Source of the DNA: Planctobacterium sp047947135
Lineage (GTDB): Bacteria > Pseudomonadota > Gammaproteobacteria > Enterobacterales > Alteromonadaceae
Reading direction: 5' to 3'
Assembly (NCBI GenBank): GCA_047947135.1
Contig: CP170457.1
Coordinates: 2,914,001-2,978,000, forward strand
Length of the DNA: 64,000 bases
The notes beneath the pieces are model-generated. The model saw only the letters and a list, made by a program, of their open reading frames with translations, was not told where the DNA came from and did not search any database. Of the stretch, positions 17,366 to 27,074 are shown piece after piece (position 1 is the first letter of the stretch; every line of letters begins with the position of its first letter). The position numbers were made by a program, and so were the translations under genes.

Positions 17366-19351
17366 AAAGGATTTTATCTGTTGGCGAAACTGCGCTAGCT
17401 GTTGTTTTGTGGGTGGGGCCGTATTGTTGTACTGTAAGGCTACAAAACACTCAGTAAGCATCGTCAAAGCATGACTTTGTTGCTTTGGTAACTGCTTGCC
17501 GATCCGTCCGGCAAATTGTAAAGGACCTTCTTCGGGCTGTCTTTTAAAACCTTTTTTATCCAGCTTGAATAACAGCTTTTTATAATAGTGCAGCGGCAGA
17601 TTAGTGATTTGCGGAAACCACAAACGATAGTTAAAAATCAGTAGCAACACCCCAACCAGAATAAAAGCAGCGAATAGCAACATGGCAATTTTACTTCGCT
17701 TCAAATCTCCCACTAATTCTGAAAACATGGCCAGTTGCATTTCTTTATCGAAACCCAGAATCATGCTGCTCCACAAAAAGTCCATGTCTGCCAGTAGCAA
17801 CCTCACTTGATTGAATAACGCAAAGTCTTTTAGGCGTGCCAAGGCAAAAGGCGAGTTTTCTAAAAAGCTGTCTTCGTAGGCTACGGCAAATTCCAATCCA
17901 AACTCTATGCGTTCCGGGGCAATTAATCCGGTCGGATCTTTCTTCACCCAACCCTGTGTTGGGTCCCAAATTTCAACCCACGCATGCGCATCGTATTGAT
18001 AAACGCTCAAATAACGCTCTCCTCGCATTTCGCCTCCTTGATAACCACCCACAACGCGAGCGGGTATGCCTGCCAATCTCATTATGTAGGCATAGGCACT
18101 GGCGTAGTGAGCACAAAACCCGGATTTCTGTTCAAACAAAAGCTTATCTATCGGGTTATATAACATAGGGGCGGGTCTCAAGGTGTAGCTATAGTTCTCT
18201 TTAACAAAAAAGCGCTCTACTTCATTTATAAATCTTGCTCGATCCGGGAAGCGTCGCCGCATGTCACTGACCCATTCAACGGTTTCTGGGTTCCCGCTAT
18301 CAGGTAGCATTAAATTAATATTGGTATCCAGATAGGTAAGTGGTGTAATACGTGGCGTCTGAGGGTAAGAATGCACACTGTATTTCAATTTGCTGACCAC
18401 CGGGTGCCTGTGCTGCAATTGAAAGTCATGGCTAAGCCACACACCATCTGTTAAGGACAAAGGGACATCGAGTGAGAATAACCATACCTGTTCAGTAGGC
18501 TCAACAATCACATCATACTGGTACACCGGATCACCCGCATATTCCGGTCGAAACCAGTCCCGTGCTCGCACCAGATTGCGCTTCACTTTTTTCCGAATTT
18601 CCGCCACTTGCCATGACGTGCCATCAAACTCTTCAAACACCAGTGCCCGCCAATATCGTTCTTTTGCTGGAGGAATATCCCCTTCAAACTCCGCACGAAA
18701 GGCCAATTCATCTGACTGAGAGAGATTGGCAATTGAACCTGGAGTGATAATTTCAGATAAACCGGTTTCAGCACCTTTCCCTCTTGGCATTTTCCACAGC
18801 GGTTCAATTTTGGGCAGGACGAGAAACAATAGAAGACATATTGGCAGAGCTTGCAATGACAATTTACTCACCAGTCTAACCTGACTGATGATAGGTTTGG
18901 TTGGGGCAATCTTATAGGCCAGTGATAACAGCAAAAAGAGAGTAGTAGCAGCATAAAACAGGCTGTAGGCAATACTTTGTTCAAATATCAGACCACAGCC
19001 AATAATAAAAAACTGGGCGCAGACCAAAAGAAAATAGTCACGGGCCGTGCGCATTTGCATCAACTTCAGAGCTGACGCCATTACCAGCATATTTACCATG
19101 CTCAGTAAGAGCCCGATTTGTAAACCGGTATAGGCCAGGATAACGGCACATAGAATGGCAAACAGGTTGATGGTACGCACTGAAGGTAAGTGATAATGCC
19201 AATTCCAAAAATAGGCAATACGCATGCTGACACTGATAAATACCAAGACCATGATCCAGATCATCAGGGGCTTGACCAGCGACAATGACAGCATTAAATA
19301 GCAAAGGGCCAACGCCAGATGGGCTCTGTTGTTATATTTAATTTCAGCCAT
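17351..19351 (-). CDS. TgpA-like membrane transglutaminase (DUF3488 / transglutaminase / DUF4129)
   Basis: The 666-residue protein has an N-terminal block of about six membrane helices (about 8-185, DUF3488), a periplasmic transglutaminase core with the triad Cys (GFCAHYASAYAY, about residue 413), His (DAHAWVEIW) and Asp (KKDPT), one more membrane segment (about 560-580) and a cytoplasmic C-terminal region of DUF4129 type. TgpA of Pseudomonas is the described relative. It follows DUF58 and MoxR genes, the standard three-gene arrangement, with the start overlapping the DUF58 gene by 8 bases. Confidence 0.9.
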   Translation of the reverse strand: MAEIKYNNRAHLALALCYLMLSLSLVKPLMIWIMVLVFISVSMRIAYFWNWHYHLPSVRTINLFAILCAVILAYTGLQIGLLLSMVNMLVMASALKLMQMRTARDYFLLVCAQFFIIGCGLIFEQSIAYSLFYAATTLFLLLSLAYKIAPTKPIISQVRLVSKLSLQALPICLLLFLVLPKIEPLWKMPRGKGAETGLSEIITPGSIANLSQSDELAFRAEFEGDIPPAKERYWRALVFEEFDGTSWQVAEIRKKVKRNLVRARDWFRPEYAGDPVYQYDVIVEPTEQVWLFSLDVPLSLTDGVWLSHDFQLQHRHPVVSKLKYSVHSYPQTPRITPLTYLDTNINLMLPDSGNPETVEWVSDMRRRFPDRARFINEVERFFVKENYSYTLRPAPMLYNPIDKLLFEQKSGFCAHYASAYAYIMRLAGIPARVVGGYQGGEMRGERYLSVYQYDAHAWVEIWDPTQGWVKKDPTGLIAPERIEFGLEFAVAYEDSFLENSPFALARLKDFALFNQVRLLLADMDFLWSSMILGFDKEMQLAMFSELVGDLKRSKIAMLLFAAFILVGVLLLIFNYRLWFPQITNLPLHYYKKLLFKLDKKGFKRQPEEGPLQFAGRIGKQLPKQQSHALTMLTECFVALQYNNTAPPTKQQLAQFRQQIKSFLKQL

Positions 19352-20348
19352 GGTCGTTTGTTTCTAATTCAAACGTTGCCAAGGCATACAGGCATTGTTC
19401 TTTGTGATGCTCTCCCGTACCGGGCTCAATACGCATGCCGCCAATAGTCAAACCGAAATATTGCTGCTGACTGCTGAGGGTCAGTACCAAATGACACAAT
19501 TTTCCAAGCACGGTTTCGGTTTTATCCTGCTCGAATAGCGCCGGAGATATCCAGTGTATATCGGGGGACTCGCCCGAAAACTGTTTGCTTACCATACCCC
19601 GTCCTTTGGCAACCTGTTTCCAGGCGATACGGTGCAGAGGCTCACCTTGAACATAATTCTTCAGGCTATCGAAATCATCAATACCCGTCATACTTTTGCT
19701 ACTGCTGCCATCCTGGCCTTCGCTATCAGACGTCAGGGTGCGAATATCACAGGGAATGGGTTTTGGGTAAACAACCGCCTTTGCTGAGAAGCGTAAGTGT
19801 GTCCAGCAGCGATACAGCCCTAATGGGTAATAGGCTTCAATGGTGACTCTGGGGATATCGTGTAAACCGCGAACTTTCGGCTCAAGTAGCATCGTGACTG
19901 GGTTATTGTGAGAAGCAGGGTCAATAGAGGTTTGTATTGCCTGTTGCCAGAATCGGAAGTGCAATTTACCTTCTGGCAGTTCGTTGCTGTCGGCACTATT
20001 GGCGTTGTTGCTTAACCACAATGGCACCAATATCTGTTCTCCAGCAAATACCGGGTTAATTCTGCCAAGCTGCACTTTGAGTCGTGCAAAGTTGGCAAAA
20101 CTGCTCATCAGGGTGACTAAAAATAATGATACTAAAAAGAAGCTAAGCAGCAGCATTAAATTGTTTCGATAATTACTGCCAAGAATGAAAAGGGTAAAAC
20201 TTAAGAGTAGAAACCAGATGCCAAATTTAGATGGAAAGATAAAAATGTTGGACATATCCATCTTAAACTGGCGGTTATCCGGAATACGCCGGGATAACCA
20301 TCGTTCCATTCGACGGTTCCAGAAATCCCTCGAATACTTAAGCAGCAT
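19344..20348 (-). CDS. DUF58 domain protein
   Basis: A 334-residue protein with two adjacent membrane helices (about 38-80) and a C-terminal DUF58 region, marked by DDFDSLKNYVQGEPLHRIAW at about residue 225. DUF58 proteins accompany MoxR ATPases; they are thought to act as clients or adaptors in maturation complexes. It overlaps the downstream transglutaminase gene by 8 bases and starts 55 bases after moxR. Confidence 0.88.
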   Translation of the reverse strand: MLLKYSRDFWNRRMERWLSRRIPDNRQFKMDMSNIFIFPSKFGIWFLLLSFTLFILGSNYRNNLMLLLSFFLVSLFLVTLMSSFANFARLKVQLGRINPVFAGEQILVPLWLSNNANSADSNELPEGKLHFRFWQQAIQTSIDPASHNNPVTMLLEPKVRGLHDIPRVTIEAYYPLGLYRCWTHLRFSAKAVVYPKPIPCDIRTLTSDSEGQDGSSSKSMTGIDDFDSLKNYVQGEPLHRIAWKQVAKGRGMVSKQFSGESPDIHWISPALFEQDKTETVLGKLCHLVLTLSSQQQYFGLTIGGMRIEPGTGEHHKEQCLYALATFELETNDHG

Positions 20349-20403
20349 GGTGTGGGTAACCTGCGAATTGACTGATAGCCATTAAATGCCGCGCCGGACC
20401 ATC

Positions 20404-21321
20404 TTAAGCGGCCAGCGTATCAATTTGTTCAATCAGTTTTGAACTGAGGTTATTTTGTCCTGCCAGATCAGCATGGGTACTTCTTAGACGGTGTTCTGCA
20501 ACGGACGGTAAAACGGCTTGTACATCCTCCGGAATGACAAACTCGCGACCATTAAGCAATGCCCAGGCCTTTGCTGCATGCAGTATGGCTTTACTGGCAC
20601 GGGGAGAAAGTGGATTAGGAAAATTGTCTGACTCTCTACTCAATGTGACCAGTCTCAGAACATATTCAATAATAGAGTTTGAGGTCGTCACTGCCATGAC
20701 GCTATTTTGCAGGGCAATCAATTCTTTTGTGGAGAGCAGGGTAGGTAACTGAACTTCGCTGTCGTTAGTCATGCCCTGGAGCATGGATTTTTCCGACTGC
20801 CAATCGGGATACCCTAATTGGATACGCATAAAAAAACGATCCAGTTGTGACTCAGGTAATGGATAGGTACCTGACTGATGCATCGGGTTTTGCGTCGCAA
20901 TTACAAAAAATGGTGTCGGTAAAGGGTGGGTTTCACCATCTATGCTCACCTGCTTTTCTTCCATGGCTTCCAGCAACGCACTTTGGGTTTTTGGACTGGC
21001 CCGGTTGATTTCGTCAGCCAGAAGCAATTGTGAGAATACAGGTCCCTGATGGAAGACAAACTTTCTCGCAGTGGAGTCAAAAATATTGACTCCCAGAATG
21101 TCGGCTGGCAGCAGATCGGAAGTAAATTGCACCCGCGAGAAGTCCAAGCCTAAAGACGTTGCAAGAGCGTGAGAGAGACTGGTTTTACCCATGCCAGGCA
21201 AATCTTCTATCAACAAGTGTCCACGACACAGAAGGCAGGTAAAGGCCAACTTAATCTGTTGTTCTTTACCGATGACTACTTTCGCGATGTGTGATATTGC
21301 ATGTTGGATTTTGTCTAGCAT
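20404..21321 (-). CDS. MoxR-family AAA ATPase
   Basis: A 305-residue AAA+ ATPase with Walker A LPGMGKTSLS at about residue 39, Walker B LLADEINRASPKTQSALLEA at about 105, sensor 1 ATQNP and the C-terminal lid domain with SPRASKA. MoxR proteins are chaperone-like ATPases that help assemble or activate complexes. First gene of the moxR-DUF58-tgpA set on the minus strand. Confidence 0.93.
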   Translation of the reverse strand: MLDKIQHAISHIAKVVIGKEQQIKLAFTCLLCRGHLLIEDLPGMGKTSLSHALATSLGLDFSRVQFTSDLLPADILGVNIFDSTARKFVFHQGPVFSQLLLADEINRASPKTQSALLEAMEEKQVSIDGETHPLPTPFFVIATQNPMHQSGTYPLPESQLDRFFMRIQLGYPDWQSEKSMLQGMTNDSEVQLPTLLSTKELIALQNSVMAVTTSNSIIEYVLRLVTLSRESDNFPNPLSPRASKAILHAAKAWALLNGREFVIPEDVQAVLPSVAEHRLRSTHADLAGQNNLSSKLIEQIDTLAA

Positions 21322-21427
21322 GTTACCGCCTGCTATCGAATAACCTGTCTATCTATATTAGCTTAGCCTATCGCTTGCTGTCTTTCCTTGTTATCAGTCT
21401 GTTGTCCACTCTACATTGGTCATTTAT

Positions 21428-21826
21428 TTAAATACGATAGTCTTCCAGGTTTTTGCCACTATCTACAACATCCTTGAATACACGAGGCATACGTCCTATG
21501 CCGGTCCAGTTATGAACTTCGCCGTCTTTATCTTCAAGACGGTACTTGACCGGACGCTTTTGACCGACACGTTTTGATACGCTTTTTTCTGCTAATTCGG
21601 TCAAATCTTCGTAAGAGATACCTGCAGCAGCAAGCTGCTCCTGAATTTCTTTGATCTTAGCTTTTTTAGCTTCTTCTTCTTCTTTCTTCTTTTCTTCTTT
21701 TAATTTTCTGGTTTCAATAATATTTTTTAATTTAACTAATACTTCTTCTAATTCTTCCATTGAAAGATCTTTTACTGCGCCCTGCAATCTTCGTCCGTGA
21801 GTAAGAATACTTAAAAAGTCATTCAT
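21428..21826 (-). CDS. hns: H-NS-family nucleoid protein
   Basis: A 132-residue H-NS/StpA-like DNA-binding protein. The N-terminal half (about 10-85) is a charged oligomerisation helix with a dense Lys/Glu run at about 42-62, and the C-terminal half has the AT-hook-like core NWTGIGRMPRVF at about residue 109, equivalent to the E. coli WTGQGRTPAVI loop. The ATG at 21826 is chosen: AGGTGA is 5 bases upstream, and an in-frame GTG at 21835 falls inside it. Expected to silence AT-rich genes. Single gene; no partner in the operon. Confidence 0.88.
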   Translation of the reverse strand: MNDFLSILTHGRRLQGAVKDLSMEELEEVLVKLKNIIETRKLKEEKKKEEEEAKKAKIKEIQEQLAAAGISYEDLTELAEKSVSKRVGQKRPVKYRLEDKDGEVHNWTGIGRMPRVFKDVVDSGKNLEDYRI

Positions 21827-21900
21827 TAAATTCACCTATATTTAATTTATTTATAATTTTTCCACGCTGAATATAAAAACAAATAGAACTTTTGTAAATA

Positions 21901-21927
21901 AAAAAGCGAGCACTGGGCTCGCTTTTT
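21901..21927 (-). terminator. Rho-independent terminator of the ETF-QO gene
   Basis: GCGAGC / GCTCGC stem (21906-21911 and 21917-21922), five-base loop, flanked by A5 and T5. On the minus strand it lies 18 bases after the ETF-QO stop; its symmetry would allow it to work in both directions. Confidence 0.85.
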
Positions 21928-21944
21928 ACTGTCTTTAATTAGTT

Positions 21945-23597
21945 TTACATGTTGGGATAATTTGGTCCACCGGCACCTTCCGGTGTCACCCACTGAATAT
22001 TTTGTGCCGGATCTTTGATGTCGCAGGTTTTACAATGAATACAGTTTTGAGCATTAATCTGAAAAACTGGATTCTTGTTTTCATCTTCGACAACTTCATA
22101 TACTCCTGCCGGACAATAGCGCTGCGCCGGTTCGGCATAGGTAGGTAAGTTCTTCTGGATAGGGATATTGGCATCCTGTAGCTTCAAATGACAGGGCTGA
22201 TCTTCCTCGTGATTGGTATTGGACAAAAATACCGAAGACAGCTTGTCAAAGCTAAGCTTACCGTCTGGCTTAGGATACGTGATTGCCTCACATTCAGATA
22301 CGGGTTTCAGACTGTTATGGTCTATAGCTTGATCTTTGAGGGTCAGTGGGATTTTGCCGCCAAAAATATTTTGGTCCAGGGTATTAAACGCACCACCCAT
22401 GAAACTGCCATATTTGTGAATGGCTGGACCAAAATTACGCGAGCGATAAAGTTCGTCGTAAAGCCAGGACTGCTTGAATCTGTCCTCGAAGTTAGACAGA
22501 TCCTGCCCCCCAGACGCCTGATTATTCTGCAACGCGTCGAACACTGTTTCTGCGATCAGCATTCCTGACTTCATCGCGGTATGATTACCTTTAATTTTGG
22601 CAAAATTTAATGTGCCAGCATCACAACCCGCGAGAAAACCCCCGGGAAATGTCATTTTAGGTAAGGAGTTAAACCCCCCTTTCGCCAAGGCTCTTGCACC
22701 ATAACAAACTCGTTTACCATTTTCTAAATACTGTTTAAAAACAGGGTGGTGTTTCATTCGCTGGAATTCATCAAAAGGACTGAGATATGAATTCGCATAA
22801 TTTAAGTCGATTATCAGTCCAACTAATACTTGATTATTCTCCGCATGGTAAAGATATGAACCGCCGCTTTCTTCAGTCAGTGGCCAGCCTGCAGCATGTA
22901 CAACCAGTCCCTCTTGATGTTGCTCGGGTGGGATATCCCAGATTTCCTTAAATCCTATCGCGTAATGTTGCGGTGACTTATCTTTATCTAACTGGAACTT
23001 GCTGATTAGCTGTTTACCTAGATGACCACGCGCGCCCTCAGCGAATACGGTGTATTTGGCACGCAATTCCATGCCTGGCATATAGGAGTCTTTTTCTTCA
23101 CCACTCGCTGAAATACCCATATCACCGGTTATCACACCTGCGACAGCGCCGGTTTCATCATATAAAATATCAGAGGCGGCAAATCCTGGAAAAACTTCAA
23201 CGCCTAGTTGTTCCGCCTGTTCAGCTAACCATCGGCAAATATTACCCATGCTGACAATAAAATTGTCTTTATTGTGCATGGTTTTAGGGACCATGAAGTT
23301 TGGTAACTTGGTGGCCTTTTGTTCGTCTTTCAGTAAATAGATATGATCTTCAGTGACGGCTGTCTTTATAGGAGCGCCTCGCTCCTTCCAGTCAGGGAAA
23401 AGTTCATCCAGGGCTTTTGTCTCAAATACGGCACCGGACAGAATGTGAGCCCCGACCTCAGAACCTTTTTCGACGACACAGACCATTAATTCCTGATTTT
23501 GCTCATTCGCCATTTGCATAAGCTTGCAGGCTGTCGCCAAGCCTGATGGGCCAGCACCAACAATTACTACGTCAAATTCCATCGATTCGCGTTCCAA
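21945..23597 (-). CDS. Electron transfer flavoprotein-ubiquinone oxidoreductase
   Basis: Moves electrons from reduced ETF to ubiquinone, linking acyl-CoA and amino-acid dehydrogenases to respiration. The 550-residue protein starts MERESMEFDVVIVGAGPSGL (FAD fold), has a ubiquinone/membrane-binding middle, and ends in a [4Fe-4S] domain with Cys at YCPAGVYE and NCIHCKTCDIKDP. The TTG at 23597 has GAGGAG about 7 bases upstream and gives the N terminus seen in Pseudomonas relatives; an internal ATG lies at 23582. Divergent from etfBA. Confidence 0.95.
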   Translation of the reverse strand: MERESMEFDVVIVGAGPSGLATACKLMQMANEQNQELMVCVVEKGSEVGAHILSGAVFETKALDELFPDWKERGAPIKTAVTEDHIYLLKDEQKATKLPNFMVPKTMHNKDNFIVSMGNICRWLAEQAEQLGVEVFPGFAASDILYDETGAVAGVITGDMGISASGEEKDSYMPGMELRAKYTVFAEGARGHLGKQLISKFQLDKDKSPQHYAIGFKEIWDIPPEQHQEGLVVHAAGWPLTEESGGSYLYHAENNQVLVGLIIDLNYANSYLSPFDEFQRMKHHPVFKQYLENGKRVCYGARALAKGGFNSLPKMTFPGGFLAGCDAGTLNFAKIKGNHTAMKSGMLIAETVFDALQNNQASGGQDLSNFEDRFKQSWLYDELYRSRNFGPAIHKYGSFMGGAFNTLDQNIFGGKIPLTLKDQAIDHNSLKPVSECEAITYPKPDGKLSFDKLSSVFLSNTNHEEDQPCHLKLQDANIPIQKNLPTYAEPAQRYCPAGVYEVVEDENKNPVFQINAQNCIHCKTCDIKDPAQNIQWVTPEGAGGPNYPNM

Positions 23598-23730
23598 GGG
23601 GCTCTCCTCATTATTCTTTTTCTCGCTACCAGGTTGTAACGGAATTAATTCTCAAAATAAGTGTAAAGAATTTGTTTCTTAATTGATAATTAAACAGCTT
23701 ACTATACTCCCTAGGAATACGTCTATAAGG

Positions 23731-23746
23731 TTGACGTTTACGTAAA
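23731..23746 (+). promoter_or_regulatory. Inverted repeat resembling a LiuR box, between ETF-QO and etfBA
   Basis: TTGACGT, two bases, ACGTAAA is a near-perfect inverted repeat (TTxACGT NN ACGTxAA). As I recall, LiuR, the MerR-type repressor of branched-chain amino-acid catabolism in Alteromonadales, binds sites of this form and controls etf genes. It lies in the divergent intergenic region where both transcripts should start. Confidence 0.5.
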
Positions 23747-23845
23747 CAGGAAGTACATTGCGCAACCAATATCTTAACAAAAACCCTACAAGTACCTTTT
23801 CCTGATATGAGTTATCGGAGAGGTATGCATCTAAACGAGGTGACA

Positions 23846-24595
23846 ATGAAGATCTTAGTCCCCATTAAACGTGTTATCGACTACAACGTCAAAGTTCGCG
23901 TCAAGCCTGACAATTCTGCTGTTGATCTGGCAAACACGAAAATGTCCATTAATCCCTTTTGTGAAATCGCAGTTGAAGAAGCGGTAAGGCTAAAAGAAAA
24001 AGGCACAGCGACAGAAGTTATCGCAGTATCTATCGGTGATAAAAGCTGCCAGGAACAATTACGTACAGCGTTAGCCTTAGGCGCCGACCGTGCTATCCAT
24101 ATCGAAGCTGAAACTGTCCCTGACTCATTGCAAGTCGCTAAATTGCTGCAGAAAGTGATTGAACAGGAAGCACCACAAATGGTGATTCTGGGTAAACAGT
24201 CAATCGACTCTGATAACAATCAAACGGGACAGATGCTGTCCGCTCTAACCGGTATGCCGCAAGGTACATTTGCATCTGAAGTGGTTATTGAAGGTGATAA
24301 GCTACAGGTGACTCGAGAGATCGATGGCGGTTTACAGACTATTTCCCTGTCTTTGCCTGCGATTGTGACTACTGATTTGCGTTTGAATGAACCTCGTTAC
24401 GCGTCGTTGCCGAATATCATGAAAGCCAAACGCAAGCCGCTTGATGTTAAATCAGCAGAAGAGTTTGGTGTAAGCCTGACCTCTAATATCAAAACGTTGA
24501 AAGTGACACCTCCTGCAGAACGTCAGGGTGGAGTCAAAGTGGCTGATGTCGCCGAGTTGGTGGCAAAACTGAAAAACGAAGCAAAGGTGATTTAG
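23846..24595 (+). CDS. etfB: Electron transfer flavoprotein beta subunit
   Basis: The beta subunit binds AMP and is the face recognised by acyl-CoA dehydrogenases. The ATG at 23846 (MKILVPIKRVIDYNVKVRV) is used because GAGGTGA lies 5 bases upstream; the frame is open to 23807 but without conservation. 249 residues. Signatures: SINPFCEIAVEEAVRLKEK, the AMP-binding LGKQSIDSDNNQTGQM at about residue 115, and the recognition loop LPNIMKAKRKPL. The stop is immediately followed by the etfA ATG. Confidence 0.96.
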   Translation: MKILVPIKRVIDYNVKVRVKPDNSAVDLANTKMSINPFCEIAVEEAVRLKEKGTATEVIAVSIGDKSCQEQLRTALALGADRAIHIEAETVPDSLQVAKLLQKVIEQEAPQMVILGKQSIDSDNNQTGQMLSALTGMPQGTFASEVVIEGDKLQVTREIDGGLQTISLSLPAIVTTDLRLNEPRYASLPNIMKAKRKPLDVKSAEEFGVSLTSNIKTLKVTPPAERQGGVKVADVAELVAKLKNEAKVI

Positions 24596-25522
24596 ATGGC
24601 TGTTTTAGTATACGCAGAACATGACAATGCACATTTGAAAAGTGAAACAGCAAAACTGGTAGCTGCAGCTGCTCAAATGGGTGATACCGTAGATGTATTG
24701 GTTGCTGGTTTAGATGTCAGCGGGATTGCTGAAGATGCCGCAAAGTTAGATGGTGTTAACAAAGTGATGGTGGCTGACCATGTCGCTTACGAACATCAGC
24801 TTGCGGAAAATGTAGCGGCTTTGGTATTGGAATTGGCAGATGATTACAGCCATTTAGTTGCTGCAGCGACAACCACGGGTAAGAACTTTATGCCTCGTGT
24901 AGCTGCAATATTAGATGTAGCGCAAGTAAGTGACATTATTGCGGTTGAGAATGCTAATACTTACGTCAGACCCATTTACGCAGGTAATGCGATTGCAACT
25001 GTCCAGAATGACGAAGCCAAACAGGTCATTACTGTGAGAGCCAGCGCCTTTGACGCAGCAACAGCTAACAACAGTGCTACGGTTGAAACTCTTGAGAGTG
25101 TCCATCAGTCTGACAAAGTCAGTTTTGTTTCGGCGCAGTTGACAGAGTCTGAACGCCCTGAACTCACCGCAGCCGAAGTCATTATCTCCGGTGGCCGTGG
25201 CATGCAAAATGGTGAGAACTTTGCACTGCTTAATGGTATTGCCGACAAGTTAGGCGCTGCGATTGGTGCCTCTCGTGCTGCCGTTGATGCTGGGTTTGTA
25301 CCAAACGATATGCAGGTGGGGCAGACGGGTAAAATTGTTGCTCCTCAGTTGTACATTGCTGTTGGTATTTCCGGAGCTATCCAGCATTTGGCTGGTATGA
25401 AGGACTCAAAAGTCATTGTGGCAATCAATAAAGACGAAGAAGCTCCGATATTTCAGGTGGCTGACTATGGTCTTGTTGGTGACCTTTTTGAAATCCTACC
25501 GGAGCTGGAAGCGGCGCTTTAA
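24596..25522 (+). CDS. etfA: Electron transfer flavoprotein alpha subunit
   Basis: The FAD-carrying alpha subunit, 308 residues. The C-terminal FAD domain shows ISGGRGMQNGENF, GASRAAVDAGFVPNDMQVGQTGK and YIAVGISGAIQHLAGMKDSK, then INKDEEAPIFQVADYGLVGD. It starts on the base after etfB. Receives electrons from flavin dehydrogenases and passes them to the oxidoreductase encoded divergently. Confidence 0.97.
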   Translation: MAVLVYAEHDNAHLKSETAKLVAAAAQMGDTVDVLVAGLDVSGIAEDAAKLDGVNKVMVADHVAYEHQLAENVAALVLELADDYSHLVAAATTTGKNFMPRVAAILDVAQVSDIIAVENANTYVRPIYAGNAIATVQNDEAKQVITVRASAFDAATANNSATVETLESVHQSDKVSFVSAQLTESERPELTAAEVIISGGRGMQNGENFALLNGIADKLGAAIGASRAAVDAGFVPNDMQVGQTGKIVAPQLYIAVGISGAIQHLAGMKDSKVIVAINKDEEAPIFQVADYGLVGDLFEILPELEAAL

Positions 25523-25550
25523 ACTGCCAGCAACTATTTTAAAATACAAA

Positions 25551-25574
25551 AAGCCAGCAATGCTGGCTTTTTTT
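25551..25574 (+). terminator. Rho-independent terminator of etfBA
   Basis: AAGCCAG / CTGGCTT stem with a CAATG loop followed by a T-run, 29 bases after the etfA stop. Confidence 0.85.
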
Positions 25575-25608
25575 ATGGGAATCAAGACGTTCTTTTATAC
25601 TTTATTCG

Positions 25609-26961
25609 CTATGTACTGGATGAGTCTTCATCGTCGTCTTTCAGGTCTATTTGCCTCGGCTTTTTCTTTATCGGAGCGTGGCCAATATCTTGTCCCTGCA
25701 ATGCATCGAATTTTTTCTTTTTCGTTTTTGCCTGAGGTTTGGTGTGTTTACTTTTCTTTTGAGTATCGCTGTGAGCGACCCCTTTCGATTTGTTAAACGC
25801 GAACCCTTTGAATTTGGCCTGCAGTTTATCGATTTCGATAAATTTCGGTTCGTCGTTAATCAATTGACGTAAAGCAATAAAACTATTCCAGTCCTTTTTG
25901 CTGACAAATGAACGGCCAAAACCCGTTTCACCAGCGCGTCCTGTCCTACCAATGCGATGAATATATTCTGTTGCCTTAATAGGCAAATCAAAGTTAATGA
26001 CCCATTTAACCGTTGGGATATCCAAACCACGAGATGCGACATCGGTGGTTACCAGACAGGCATGTTTGTTTACACCAAATGCTTGCATCGTTTGGTTGCG
26101 TTGTGACTGAAGCATATCGCCATGTAACGCAATGCTGCTTATTCCAGATTCGTGCAGCAATACTGCGAGTCGCTCGGTATCATCGCGGGTTGCTGTAAAA
26201 ACAATGGCCTGTTCGCGCTTTCCAATTTCATTTAGAAGCGCCAGCAGTAACCGTTCTTTGTGCTGAACATCATCGGCATATAAAAATGCCTGATCGATAT
26301 CTTCATGTAGTTTGCTGAAGTCATCCAGCATGAACTTGACCGGAGAGTTCAACAATTGACTGGCAGATTGCAATACATCGTTGTTATCCAGCGTCGCTGA
26401 GAAAAATAAGGTTTGCCGTTTGCGATGGTTAGCCGCCTGATTAATGATATCCAACTGGGTTCTGAAACCCAGATCAAGAATCCGGTCCGCTTCATCCAGA
26501 ATGAGCATTTCCAGCCCTTGCAAAAATAAGCTCTTATCTTCCACATGATCTGCAATGCGTCCCGGTGTACCGACGATAAAATCGGGATCACGCTTTAATA
26601 ACTTCACCTGGTCATTGAAATTCTCGCCACCTACCAGCAACACCGGTTTTTCAGTGCGGTTTGGCAGAAGGTTGCGCAGTTCAATCCAGACTTGCTTGGC
26701 TAACTCTCTGGTTGGGCTGACAATCAAAACTCGGGGATCCCGTTTGCTTAACGCCTTGTTTTTTAGGACGTTGTGGATCGCGGGAATAAGATAGGCTAGT
26801 GTTTTGCCTGAGCCAGTCTTAGAACAGGCTAATAGATCTTTTCCGGTAATGGCAGGTGGAATCGCATTTACTTGCACTGGTGTTGGTGTTTCGAACTGAT
26901 GCACTGCCAGTGTTTTTAAAATACGGTGATCAAGAGGGAAATCGGAGAATTGCAATGACAC
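25609..26961 (-). CDS. DEAD-box RNA helicase (RhlE/SrmB-like)
   Basis: A 450-residue ATP-dependent RNA helicase. Q motif region FETPTPVQVNAIP, Walker A SKTGSGKTLAY at about residue 48, Ia PTRELAKQV, DEADRILDLGF (motif II), SAT (III), and in the second domain HGDMLQSQR, TDVASRGLD and HRIGRTGRAG. The C-terminal 70 residues are basic with Lys/Gln runs then acidic, as in cold-shock or ribosome-assembly helicases. Which paralogue it is cannot be settled from this window. Convergent with etfBA. Confidence 0.9.
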   Translation of the reverse strand: MSLQFSDFPLDHRILKTLAVHQFETPTPVQVNAIPPAITGKDLLACSKTGSGKTLAYLIPAIHNVLKNKALSKRDPRVLIVSPTRELAKQVWIELRNLLPNRTEKPVLLVGGENFNDQVKLLKRDPDFIVGTPGRIADHVEDKSLFLQGLEMLILDEADRILDLGFRTQLDIINQAANHRKRQTLFFSATLDNNDVLQSASQLLNSPVKFMLDDFSKLHEDIDQAFLYADDVQHKERLLLALLNEIGKREQAIVFTATRDDTERLAVLLHESGISSIALHGDMLQSQRNQTMQAFGVNKHACLVTTDVASRGLDIPTVKWVINFDLPIKATEYIHRIGRTGRAGETGFGRSFVSKKDWNSFIALRQLINDEPKFIEIDKLQAKFKGFAFNKSKGVAHSDTQKKSKHTKPQAKTKKKKFDALQGQDIGHAPIKKKPRQIDLKDDDEDSSST

Positions 26962-27002
26962 AACCTGTTTTGAAAAGTGATGTGGGGATTATATCGGGAT
27001 AT

Positions 27003-27037
27003 AAAAAAAAGGCACCTGTTTCCATGCAAGTGCCTTT
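27003..27037 (-). terminator. Rho-independent terminator of the CoA-transferase operon
   Basis: AAAGGCAC / GTGCCTTT arms (27008-27015, 27030-27037) with a 14-base loop; on the minus strand the stem is followed by a T-run, 38 bases after the subunit B stop. Confidence 0.8.
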
Positions 27038-27074
27038 ATTCAGTAACAACTATGAAATAATAACAATTGTTCAG

